Notes under the pieces: model-generated | Database searches by the model: none | Seen by the model: only the letters and a program-made list of their open reading frames with translations | What the model was told of the DNA's origin: nothing | In this document: piece after piece, positions 55,178 to 63,367 of the stretch | How positions within the stretch are numbered: position 1 is the first letter of the stretch | How the letters are laid out: each line of letters opens with the position of its first letter | Position numbers and translations under genes: made by a program | Assembly: GCF_013003915.1 (NCBI RefSeq) | Contig: NZ_JABAIV010000002.1 | Coordinates: 496,001 to 560,000, forward strand | Length of the DNA stretch: 64,000 bases | Source of the DNA: Telluria aromaticivorans | GTDB lineage: Bacteria; Pseudomonadota; Gammaproteobacteria; Burkholderiales; Burkholderiaceae_D | Direction: 5' to 3'

Positions 55178-55414
55178 TCAGCGGCGCCGCTTCTTCCAGT
55201 TGTAATCGGCGCCGGTGACGTCCACGCCGGGATGGCCGACCAGGTCCGGGTGCTCGGACGCCATCGTGATGAAGCGCACGCCCTCGCCATCGCGCTGGCG
55301 CTTGCGCAGCACTTCCATCTGCTGCATCGCCGCCACCATGTCCGCAGTGTCGAACAATTTCTCGTGCGGCGTGCACTTGTCGCCTTCGACGACAGTCCAA
55401 TACACCATATACAT
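55178..55414 (-). CDS. Small conserved-looking hypothetical protein, 78 aa
   Basis: 78 residues starting MYMVYWTVVEGDKCTPHEKLF, with a mixed alpha/beta pattern and a basic end NWKKRRR. AGGAGGAAGCA directly before the ATG is a strong ribosome site. No family recognised and no membrane segment. It is not similar to FdsD, the delta subunit that would be expected near these genes. Confidence 0.65.
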   Translation of the reverse strand: MYMVYWTVVEGDKCTPHEKLFDTADMVAAMQQMEVLRKRQRDGEGVRFITMASEHPDLVGHPGVDVTGADYNWKKRRR

Positions 55415-55646
55415 TGCTTCCTCCTGTGACCGTATTCTCGCCCAAACCCACTGCCACGTGGCGCACCCCGGCATTTCCCGATGCCAGTAGAAATTTCCAG
55501 ATAGCAGAATTTAGCCCCAAAAACTGAGATATTGCCTACAGAAAGTAGGACTTGTCCGAAATAGCCTTTATATGTGCGCTATTTCACACAACCCGTCGCA
55601 CTCGCCAATTAGGCTGGTGCCTGTCTCAATAAACGCGGGTCAGAAC
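55415..55646. other. Intergenic region
   Basis: 232 bp between the divergent 78-aa gene and the GH1/RmlD gene. No repeat or RNA seen; an in-frame ATG at 55572 exists but lacks a ribosome site. Confidence 0.5.
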
Positions 55647-57923
55647 ATGAACACACAGATGAATTCCCAACCGGCAGGCACGGCAACGAATAATACCGAG
55701 CTGGCGCTTTGGGGCGGACTGGAATGCACGGTCAACCGCGTACGCGACAATTACTTCAGCCAAATGGAACGCAATGGACACGCTGAACGCCTGCAGGACA
55801 TCGAGCGCTTCGCTTCGCTGGGTATCAAGGCGATCCGCTACCCGGTACTCTGGGAACGCACTGCACCCGATGGCATCGATTCAGCCGACTGGTCCTGGCC
55901 CGACGAGCGCCTGCCGGCACTGCAGCAACTGGGGGTCACCCCGATCGTCGGCCTGATCCACCATGGCAGCGGACCGAGGCATACCAGCCTGGTCGATCCC
56001 GCCTTTCCCGAAAAGCTCGCCGAGTACGCCGGTGCGGTAGCCCAACGCTACCCCTGGGTCGAGTACTACACCCCGGTCAATGAACCACTGACCACGGCGC
56101 GCTTTTCCGGCCTGGCAGGCGTCTGGTACCCCCATGGCGGCGACGAAGCCACCTTCGTGCGCGCCCTCCTCAACCAGTGCCGCGCTACCGTGCTCTGCAT
56201 GCGCGCGATCCGCGCCGTCAATCCGGATGCGAAGCTGGTGCAGACCGACGACCTCTCCAAGACCTATGGCACCCCGGAGATGGAAGAGATCGCGACCTTC
56301 TTCAACGACCGCCGCTGGCTGGCCTGGGACCTGCTGTGCGGGATGGTCGACGAGCAGCACGCGCTCTGGAACTACCTGCTCGAGTCGGATGCGACGGCCG
56401 AAGAACTGCTCTGGTTTCGCGACAACCCCTGCCCGCCCGACATCATGGGCGTCAACTATTACGCGACCAGCGAACGCTGGCTCGACCACCGGCCGGAACG
56501 CTATCCCGAATCGCGCCGCCACGTGTACCGCGGCGTGCCGCATGCCGACATCGAAACCCCGCGCGCGCTGGCCACGCCGACGCCCGGCATCGCACCGCTG
56601 CTGATGGAAACCTGGGAGCGCTACCGCCTGCCGATCGCCATCACCGAAGCCCACATCGACGCCAACCGCGAAGACCAGCTGCGCTGGCTGGTGGAGATCT
56701 GGAATGCCGCACGCAAGGCGCGCCAGCAGGGCGCCGACATGCGCGCCGTCACCGTCTGGGCCCTGCTCGGCTCCTACGACTGGAACTGCCTGGTGACCGA
56801 ATGCCGCGGCTATTACGAACCGGGCCCGTTCGACGTGCGCGGCGGCGAGCCGCGCCCGACGGCGCTCGCCACCCTGATGCGCGAACTCGCCACCAACCGC
56901 CCGCTCACCAGCCCCGTGCTGCAGGGCGAAGGCTGGTGGCGCCGTCCCGGACGCTTCCTGTGCAAACCCGTGGCGACCCGCACCGCGGTGGCCGACATTG
57001 CGATCCGCAGCCAGTTCAAATCGCACGTGGTGCAGCCTATCCTGATCACCGGCGCGACCGGCACCCTCGGTTCGGCCTTCGCCCGCATCTGCGACAAGCG
57101 CAACCTGTCCTACCACGTGCTGACGCGCCAGGAAATGGACATCACCGACCCGCAGTCGGTGGAAGCGGCTGTCAATCGCTTCCGGCCCTGGGCCATCATC
57201 AATGCGGGCGGCTACGTCCGAGTCGATGACGCCGAGGGCGACGCCGAGCGCTGCATGCGCGAGAACACGCTGGGGCCGACCGTGCTGGCGCTGGCCTGCA
57301 TCCGCCACCAGCTGCGCTTCATGACCTATTCCACCGACCTGGTGTTCGACGGCAGCAAGGGGGCGGCGTATGTCGAGTCGGACGCGCTCAACCCGCTGGG
57401 CGTGTACGGGCGCAGCAAGATGGAAGCGGAGCAGCGGGTGCTCGACGCCGACCCGCAGGCCCTGGTAATCCGCACCAGCGCCTTCTTCGGCCCCTGGGAC
57501 CGCCACAACTTCGTGACCCAGGCGCTGAATGCGCTGGAAGCCGGGCAGTCGTTCCAGGCAGCGGGCGACATGGTGGTCTCGCCGACCTATGTGCCGGACC
57601 TGGTGAACGTCTCGCTCGACCTGCTGATCGACCGCGATCGCGGCGTGTGGCACCTGACCAATGCCGAGGCCATCAGCTGGGCCGACCTGGCGCGGCGCGC
57701 CTGCGATGCGGCCGGGGTGGATGCATCGAGGCTGGAGGTGGTGTCGGTTGACGACTGCGGCTTCGCCGCGCGACGGCCGGCGTTCAGCGCGCTGTCGAGC
57801 GAGCGGGCGCTGATGCTGCCGTCGCTGGACGATGCGCTGCGGCGCTACCTGGAGGCGATGCAGGACCGGGCGCATGGCCGGGATGCGGAGCGGCCGGGGG
57901 AGGCGGCGCATTACGCGAGTTGA
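55647..57923 (+). CDS. Fusion of GH1-like glycosidase and RmlD-like sugar-nucleotide reductase
   Basis: 758 residues. Residues 20-415 form a family-1-like TIM barrel: the acid/base motif is YTPVNEP with E146, and the nucleophile position is E334 in AITEAHID. Residues about 463-740 are an RmlD/SDR domain with ITGATGTLGSAF, YSTDLVFDG, the catalytic VYGRSK (Y-x3-K), and SPTYVPDL. The first is a hydrolase fold, the second reduces dTDP-4-keto sugars; a joint role in cell-surface sugar metabolism is likely but unproven. ATG 55647 is used. It precedes LPS genes on the other strand. Confidence 0.85.
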   Translation: MNTQMNSQPAGTATNNTELALWGGLECTVNRVRDNYFSQMERNGHAERLQDIERFASLGIKAIRYPVLWERTAPDGIDSADWSWPDERLPALQQLGVTPIVGLIHHGSGPRHTSLVDPAFPEKLAEYAGAVAQRYPWVEYYTPVNEPLTTARFSGLAGVWYPHGGDEATFVRALLNQCRATVLCMRAIRAVNPDAKLVQTDDLSKTYGTPEMEEIATFFNDRRWLAWDLLCGMVDEQHALWNYLLESDATAEELLWFRDNPCPPDIMGVNYYATSERWLDHRPERYPESRRHVYRGVPHADIETPRALATPTPGIAPLLMETWERYRLPIAITEAHIDANREDQLRWLVEIWNAARKARQQGADMRAVTVWALLGSYDWNCLVTECRGYYEPGPFDVRGGEPRPTALATLMRELATNRPLTSPVLQGEGWWRRPGRFLCKPVATRTAVADIAIRSQFKSHVVQPILITGATGTLGSAFARICDKRNLSYHVLTRQEMDITDPQSVEAAVNRFRPWAIINAGGYVRVDDAEGDAERCMRENTLGPTVLALACIRHQLRFMTYSTDLVFDGSKGAAYVESDALNPLGVYGRSKMEAEQRVLDADPQALVIRTSAFFGPWDRHNFVTQALNALEAGQSFQAAGDMVVSPTYVPDLVNVSLDLLIDRDRGVWHLTNAEAISWADLARRACDAAGVDASRLEVVSVDDCGFAARRPAFSALSSERALMLPSLDDALRRYLEAMQDRAHGRDAERPGEAAHYAS

Positions 57924-57929
57924 GGGTTG

Positions 57930-58041
57930 CGTAGGGTGGGCGGGTCTTCCCGCCCACGCGGTGATAGTTGGGGCATGAATAACCGCGCGGGCGGAAGCAC
58001 CGTAATTTGAACGCGCGGGCGGGGAACCCGCCGACCCTACG
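57930..58041. repeat. Palindromic intergenic element, copy 7 of 8
   Basis: Left arm CGTAGGGTGGGCGGG with GCGGG-tctt-CCCGC; right arm with GGCGGG-gaa-CCCGCC ending GACCCTACG. The last bases CTA (minus strand TAG) form the msbA stop codon, so it overlaps that gene by 5 bp. Confidence 0.88.
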
Positions 58042-59758
58042 ATTCGGCCACGAATTGAAGTCGATACAAATTCGCATACATCCCATTCGCATCGAGCAGC
58101 TCGGCATGCGTGCCCTGCTCGACGATCCGTCCGTGCTCCATCACCACGATGCGGTCCGCCCGTTCGATGGTCGACAGGCGGTGCGCGATCACGATCGTGG
58201 TGCGGCCTGCCATCAGCGTTTCCAGGGCAGCCTGCACGGCGCGCTCGGATTCGTTGTCGAGCGCGGAAGTCGCTTCGTCCAGGATCAGGATTGGCGCATC
58301 CTTGTAGATTGCGCGCGCGATCGCCACGCGCTGGCGCTGGCCGCCGGACAGGCGCATGCCGTTTTCGCCGATGCGCGTGTCCACGCCCTCTTCCAGCTTG
58401 GCCACCACGCTTGTGAGGTGCGCCGCCTTCACTGCCGCAGCCAACCGTTCGTAGTCGATGGTCTCGAAGCCGTAGGCGATGTTCGCCGCCAGCGTGTCGT
58501 CGAACAGCACCACGTTCTGGCTCACCATCGCCAGCTGGCCGCGCAGGCTGGCCAGGCGGATGTCCTGGTAGGGCACGCCGTCCAGGGTCAGGCGTCCCTC
58601 TTGCGGATCGTAGAAGCGCGTGACGAGGTTGACGAAGGTCGACTTGCCGCCGCCGGAGATGCCGACCAGCGCCACGGTTTGCCCGGGCTTTACCTCGAGC
58701 GTCACGTCGTTCAGCGCCAGGTTCATCGCGTTAGGGTAGCGGAACGAGACGTTCTCGAAACGCAGGTGGCCCTGGGCCCGCCCCAGCTCGCGGGTGCCGG
58801 TGTCGACTTCGGCCGGGGCATCGATCAGGCCGAATACCGTCTCGGCCGCCGCGATCCCGCGCTGCATCGGGCCGTTCACCTCTGCCAGCGACTTCAGTGG
58901 CGTAAGCAGCATCAGCATCATCGTGACGAACTGGACGAACTGGCCCTGGGTCATGTCGGCCTGGATCGCCAGCACGATCACCAGCGACAGCGCCATCGCG
59001 GTGGCGATCTGGGTAATCGGCGTGGTGGCGGCAAAGGCCACCGTCATGCGCTGCGAGAAACCGCGCAGGGCTTCACTGCGCGCATGGAAACGCGCGCGCT
59101 CGTAGCGTTCGCCAGAGAACACGCGGATCACCTGGTGGCCGCGGGTGGCTTCCTCGACCACTTGCGTCATCTCGGCGGTCACGCGCTGGTTGTCGCGGTT
59201 CAAGCGGCGCAGGCGCCCGGTGGTGGTGCGCACGATGACGGCGGTCAGCGGGATCACGACGATTGCCACCAGGGTCAGTTTCCAGTTCAGGTAAAGCAGC
59301 GTTGCCAGCAGGCCGATCACGACCAGGGTGTCGCGCACGCAGGCCACGAACACCGACTGCAGCATGTCCACCACCTGGCGCACGTCGCCCACCACGGTGT
59401 TGATGATCTTGCCGGTCGACTCTTCGTGGAAGCGCGCTACCGGCAGGCGCAGCACGCGGTCAAACACCATCGCGCGCAGGTCGTTGAGCACGCGGCTGGT
59501 GACCCAGTTGTTCAGGTAGGCCGTGGAGAAGGTGCCGATGCCGCGCAACACGAAGATCGACACCAGCACGCCCGGAATCCACCACAGGCTGAACGGCACC
59601 TTGTCCTTGAAGCCGAGGTCGATCAGCAGTTGTAGCGCCCAGCCCAGCAAGGGCTGGGTGGCGGCGGTGAGCGCCATCGACAGCAGCGCCAGCCAGGAGC
59701 GCGTCTGGTAAGGCTTGACGATCGCCAGCAGGCGTTTGACGATTACTTTATTTTCCAA
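58037..59758 (-). CDS. msbA: Lipid A export ATP-binding/permease MsbA
   Basis: 573 residues, the E. coli length. Six-helix transmembrane domain, then an ATPase domain with Walker A GISGGGKST, signature LSGGQRQRVAIARA and LILDEATSALD. Flips lipid A-core across the inner membrane. Starts at TTG 59758, overlapping the ligase stop by 11 nt, with no better in-frame start near; translational coupling is likely. The stop TAG is supplied by palindromic element copy 7, so the end of the gene may have been reset by the element. Confidence 0.93.
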   Translation of the reverse strand: MENKVIVKRLLAIVKPYQTRSWLALLSMALTAATQPLLGWALQLLIDLGFKDKVPFSLWWIPGVLVSIFVLRGIGTFSTAYLNNWVTSRVLNDLRAMVFDRVLRLPVARFHEESTGKIINTVVGDVRQVVDMLQSVFVACVRDTLVVIGLLATLLYLNWKLTLVAIVVIPLTAVIVRTTTGRLRRLNRDNQRVTAEMTQVVEEATRGHQVIRVFSGERYERARFHARSEALRGFSQRMTVAFAATTPITQIATAMALSLVIVLAIQADMTQGQFVQFVTMMLMLLTPLKSLAEVNGPMQRGIAAAETVFGLIDAPAEVDTGTRELGRAQGHLRFENVSFRYPNAMNLALNDVTLEVKPGQTVALVGISGGGKSTFVNLVTRFYDPQEGRLTLDGVPYQDIRLASLRGQLAMVSQNVVLFDDTLAANIAYGFETIDYERLAAAVKAAHLTSVVAKLEEGVDTRIGENGMRLSGGQRQRVAIARAIYKDAPILILDEATSALDNESERAVQAALETLMAGRTTIVIAHRLSTIERADRIVVMEHGRIVEQGTHAELLDANGMYANLYRLQFVAES

Positions 59759-61013
59759 TTGGTTTATCCGATCCGTCTTTCACGTTCAGGCAGAAGCCCA
59801 TGAGCAGGAACACCATCAGCGTATAGAACATGCTGCCCTTCAAAGACCAGAAGATCACTTCGGTCAGGCCGAAGCTGAAGTAACTGAGCACCACCAGCAT
59901 GCCCGCGAGGGCCGGCGCAAACTGTGGCTTGTCCATCTGCGCCTCGCGCCCGAGCACGCGCGCAAAGAAGGCAAAAGGCATGGCCAGGATGCCGATCCAG
60001 GCCAGCAGGCCGAATATGCCGCCGGTGGCCAGCGCCTGCAGGGCGTCATTGTGCAGGTGCTCGGCCGGCAGGATCACGTCCTGGATCTTGCCCTCCGAGG
60101 CCAGCTGGCGCAATCCGGCGCGCACCGCCTCCGGGTCGCGCCCGAACAGCGGGCGCTCCTCGATCAGGTAGCCGGCGGCCTTCCACAGCTCCAGGCGCAC
60201 GCCGACATTGGTAAACGCGCTGCCGCCGTCGAGCCAGGTGCGCACGTCATCGATGCCCTGCCCGACCCGCGCCTGCACCCCGGCCGCCGGGATGAAGAAG
60301 GTGGAGGCGAACAGGGCGAAGCTGCCGACCAGCAGCAGGCGCACGCGCCGGCTGCGCAGCAGGTGCGCGTAGGTGAGGAACAGGATGGCGGCCAGCGCCA
60401 GGGCGATCCAGCCGCCGCGGGTGCCGGTCATGACGGTGCCTGCCAGCCCGGCCACGGCGCCGAGCGCCGGCAGGATGGCCTTGCGGGTGCTGTGGCGGTA
60501 GTCGATGGCCGCGGCCAGCGCCACCAGCGCCAGGCACAGGGCGATGTCGCCGAAGGTGATGGCGTTGAGCCAGCCGCCGGGCCGGTCGATGCCGAGCACG
60601 ATGCGCTGGTAGCCTACGAAGGGCAGCGCGCAGGCCGCGCCCAGCACCACGCCCGACCACAGCGTGGCACGCGGCGGGCGCGCCAGCACCACCAGGGCGG
60701 CCGCGCTCAGGCCAAACAGCATGCGCGAGGGATTATCGAGGTATTCAAGGCGCGCTTCCGGGCGCGCCAGTACGCACACGAGCGCAAACAGCAAATTGAA
60801 GCCGAATGCCACCACCACCCAGCGAATGTCGCGCCAGTGCGGCGCCAGCGCGGCCCACGCCTGGCGCGGCACGCAGAGCGCGGTGAGCAGGAAAACGAGG
60901 CTGCTGAAGCCGATACCGGAAGGGGTGATGAGGCTGAGGAAAGGGAACAGGAAAACCAGGAAACCGACCCAGCGCTGCATCGGTACCCCGATTTTCGTCT
61001 GATTATTGTTCAT
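59748..61013 (-). CDS. waaL: O-antigen ligase-like membrane protein (Wzy_C)
   Basis: 421 residues, about 12 helices. A periplasmic loop with LELWKAAGYLIEERPLFGRDPEA and later HLHNDALQALATGG contains the Wzy_C family's Arg/His motifs. Expected to attach O-antigen or a related glycan to lipid A-core in the periplasm, fitting the following msbA. A polymerase of another polysaccharide is the alternative. Confidence 0.85.
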   Translation of the reverse strand: MNNNQTKIGVPMQRWVGFLVFLFPFLSLITPSGIGFSSLVFLLTALCVPRQAWAALAPHWRDIRWVVVAFGFNLLFALVCVLARPEARLEYLDNPSRMLFGLSAAALVVLARPPRATLWSGVVLGAACALPFVGYQRIVLGIDRPGGWLNAITFGDIALCLALVALAAAIDYRHSTRKAILPALGAVAGLAGTVMTGTRGGWIALALAAILFLTYAHLLRSRRVRLLLVGSFALFASTFFIPAAGVQARVGQGIDDVRTWLDGGSAFTNVGVRLELWKAAGYLIEERPLFGRDPEAVRAGLRQLASEGKIQDVILPAEHLHNDALQALATGGIFGLLAWIGILAMPFAFFARVLGREAQMDKPQFAPALAGMLVVLSYFSFGLTEVIFWSLKGSMFYTLMVFLLMGFCLNVKDGSDKPIGK

Positions 61014-61081
61014 TCATGTTCTTGTAGGATAATCTTGCCGACCCTGAGTGCTTGAATAATTTGTGACCTGAGCGGATACCC

Positions 61082-61927
61082 ATGCAGCAAGACCAAACCA
61101 TTTCTGTCGTCATCACCACCTATAACCGCCCGGACGCCCTGGCGGCGGTCGTGGAAGCCTGCTTCATGCAGGACGACAGGAATTTCGAAATCATTATCGC
61201 TGATGACGGCTCCACTGCCAACACGCGGGAGACCCTCGACCGCCTGCGTGCGCGGGCGCCGGTGCCCCTGAAACACGTGTGGCAGCCCGACGACGGCTTT
61301 CGCGCCGCGATGGCGCGCAACCGCGGCACGCTGGCGGCAACCGGCGACTATATCATCTTCCTCGACGGCGACTGCATCCCGCAACGCGACTTCGTCTCGC
61401 GCCACCGGCTGCTTGCGCGGCCGGGCTTCCTGGTGTCGGGCAGCCGCATCCTGCTCAGCGCCGCGCTGACGCAGAAGGCGCTGGCGGAACACATCGACCT
61501 GCCGGCGATGGGATTGGCGGACAAGCTGCGCTACCGCCTGCGCGGCGACATGAACAAGGTGCTGCAGCTGCTGTTCCACTTGCCGGACGCCGGGCGCGAG
61601 CGGCGCAGCTTCAGCTGGCGCCGCATCAAGAGCTGCAACCTGGCGGTGTGGCGCGCGGACCTGAACAAGGTCAACGGCTTCGACGAGAGTTTCGTCGGCT
61701 GGGGCCACGAGGATTCGGACCTGGTGGTGCGCCTGTTCCATGCCGGCGTGCTGCGCAAGGACGGCGCCTTCGCGACCGAAGTGCTGCACCTGTGGCACCG
61801 CGAGGCCAAGCGCGACGAGGAATCGAGTAACCGCCAGCTGGTGCTGGAGCGCGCTGCGAACAAGACCACGCAGGCGGCGCGCGGGCTGCGCGAGCATGTG
61901 GGCGAGGATTTCGCCGCCCCACGCTGA
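61082..61927 (+). CDS. Glycosyltransferase family 2
   Basis: 281 residues, no membrane span. GT-A fold: VVITTYNRPDAL, the DDGS-type nucleotide motif IIADDGST, the D-x-D equivalent FLDGDC, and the C-terminal GWGHEDSDLVVRLFHAG typical of chondroitin-polymerase/GalNAc-type GT2 enzymes. Divergent from waaL by 68 bp. Probably adds a sugar to LPS core or another envelope glycan. Confidence 0.9.
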   Translation: MQQDQTISVVITTYNRPDALAAVVEACFMQDDRNFEIIIADDGSTANTRETLDRLRARAPVPLKHVWQPDDGFRAAMARNRGTLAATGDYIIFLDGDCIPQRDFVSRHRLLARPGFLVSGSRILLSAALTQKALAEHIDLPAMGLADKLRYRLRGDMNKVLQLLFHLPDAGRERRSFSWRRIKSCNLAVWRADLNKVNGFDESFVGWGHEDSDLVVRLFHAGVLRKDGAFATEVLHLWHREAKRDEESSNRQLVLERAANKTTQAARGLREHVGEDFAAPR

Positions 61928-62020
61928 GCCGATTCGTGGCATGCGCGGCGCATTGACCCTCTCCTGCCTGCGTGGAAGTATCGGACTATCGTCAAACCAA
62001 CAACAGAAAGAGAGTCCCCG

Positions 62021-63094
62021 GTGCGCCAATTGATCGCCATGCTCGTCGCCGCAGTCGTCTCCAGCGCAGCTGCTGCGCAGGGCTACCAGCCCGGGTTCAA
62101 TCCCGCCGCGCTGAAAGGCCCGGCCGCGGGACCGGCGAACGAGGTACTGGTACTGGGCTCGCCGCACCTGTCCAACCTGCCGCCGTCCTTCGACCCCGCC
62201 AACCTGCGCCTGCTGAACGAGCGGCTGGCCGGCTGGCGCCCGCAGGCGATCGCCGTCGAAGACCTGTCGGGAGCCCAGTGCGATTTCCTGCGCCGCCATC
62301 CGCAGCGCTACCAGGACACGGTCAAGTCGTATTGCTGGGACCCGGCGCCGGCCAAGGCGGCCACCGGGCTGGACGTTCCCGCGGCCACGGCAGAGGCGGA
62401 GCGCCTGCTGGCTGCCTGGCCGGCAGCGCCCTCCCCGTCGCAGCGCCGCCGGCTGGCGGCCGTGTTCCTGGCCGGAGGCGAGCGCGCTTCGGCCCTGGTG
62501 CAGTGGCTGCGCCTGCCGGAAGCCGAGCGCCGCGCCGGCGACGGGCTCGACGCGGCACTGGTCGAACGCCTGAACAAGCAGGCCAGCCAGCGCAACGAAA
62601 GCTACCTGATCGCCGCCCACCTGGCGGCGCGCTTGGGCCATGAGCGGGTCTACCCAATGGACGACCATACCGCGGACAGCGAAAGCCCAGACAAGAAAGC
62701 GGCGGGCGAAGCGATGATGAAGGCCTGGGACAACCCCGCAACCGCGCAGCACAGGCGCAGCGACGACGCGCTGCGGGCGCGGCTCGGCACACCGGAAGAC
62801 ATACTGGCGCTGTACCGCGCCAACAATGCGCCGGGCCAGGCAAAGCTGACCTTCGACAGCGATTTCGGCGCGGCGCTCGAAGAGCCGTCGCCCCAGCAAT
62901 TCGGCCGCGACTACGTCGGCTACTGGGAGACCCGCAACCTGCGCATGGCGGCGAATATCCGCGAAGTCCTGGGCGCCCGGCCCGGCATCCGCATGCTCGT
63001 CATCGTCGGCGCCTCGCACAAGGGCTATCTGGAAGCCTACCTGCATCAGATGCATGACGTGCACATCGCGGACACGACACCCCTGCTGCGCTGA
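62021..63094 (+). CDS. DUF5694 (TraB/EreA-like) exported protein
   Basis: 357 residues, signal peptide cleaved near residue 19 (SSAAAAQG). N-terminal EVLVLGSPHLSNLPPSF and PQAIAVEDLSGAQCDFLRR, and C-terminal MLVIVGASHKGYLEAYLHQ, fit the DUF5694 group related to the TraB/EreA hydrolase-like fold (GxxH and late H). Function unknown. GTG start with no strong ribosome site. It is followed 2 nt later by a truncated PepSY-like gene. Confidence 0.7.
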   Translation: MRQLIAMLVAAVVSSAAAAQGYQPGFNPAALKGPAAGPANEVLVLGSPHLSNLPPSFDPANLRLLNERLAGWRPQAIAVEDLSGAQCDFLRRHPQRYQDTVKSYCWDPAPAKAATGLDVPAATAEAERLLAAWPAAPSPSQRRRLAAVFLAGGERASALVQWLRLPEAERRAGDGLDAALVERLNKQASQRNESYLIAAHLAARLGHERVYPMDDHTADSESPDKKAAGEAMMKAWDNPATAQHRRSDDALRARLGTPEDILALYRANNAPGQAKLTFDSDFGAALEEPSPQQFGRDYVGYWETRNLRMAANIREVLGARPGIRMLVIVGASHKGYLEAYLHQMHDVHIADTTPLLR

Positions 63095-63096
63095 CG

Positions 63097-63228
63097 ATGG
63101 AGGTTCGACGCTTGCAACGCTGGGTACGCGGCACCCACAAATGGATCTCGCTGGCCATCGGCCTGCAGGCGCTGCTGTGGTGGCTGCTGGTCGTCAGCCT
63201 CCTACCCCGGCTTCGAGCTATCTCGTAG
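63097..63228 (+). pseudogene. Truncated PepSY-associated membrane protein, N-terminus only
   Basis: 43 codons: RRLQRWVRGTHKWISLAIGL then QALLWWLLVVSL, the first helix and lead-in of PepSY-TM proteins, which normally run to several hundred residues with 2-4 helices. After about residue 34 the sequence loses likeness, and the reading frame stops at the TAG in CGTAGGG of palindromic element copy 8. It therefore looks like a gene cut by insertion or deletion at the element. No rest of the gene lies on the far side. Confidence 0.65.
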
Positions 63229-63324
63229 GGTGGGCAGATTCTGCCCACGCGTTCAACCTGCTGCGGAGTATTCGAAACGCGAGCTTTAGTTGAACGCGTG
63301 GGCAAGGAACTTGCCCACCCTACG
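63224..63324. repeat. Palindromic intergenic element, copy 8 of 8
   Basis: Left arm CGTAGGGTGGGCAG with GGGCAG-att-CTGCCC, right arm GGGCAAG-gaa-CTTGCCC ending CACCCTACG; arm hairpins are the same as in copy 6. It abuts the truncated PepSY fragment and precedes dnaE's 3' end. Confidence 0.9.
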
Positions 63325-63367
63325 AGGCGCGGCGGAGCAAAGCTCACGAAGCGCGGTCAGGAAAAAA

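Noticed and set aside
55178..55414. The 78-aa protein as FdsD, the missing formate dehydrogenase delta subunit
   Set aside because: No likeness to the FdsD pattern, opposite side of the regulator and a separate transcription unit.
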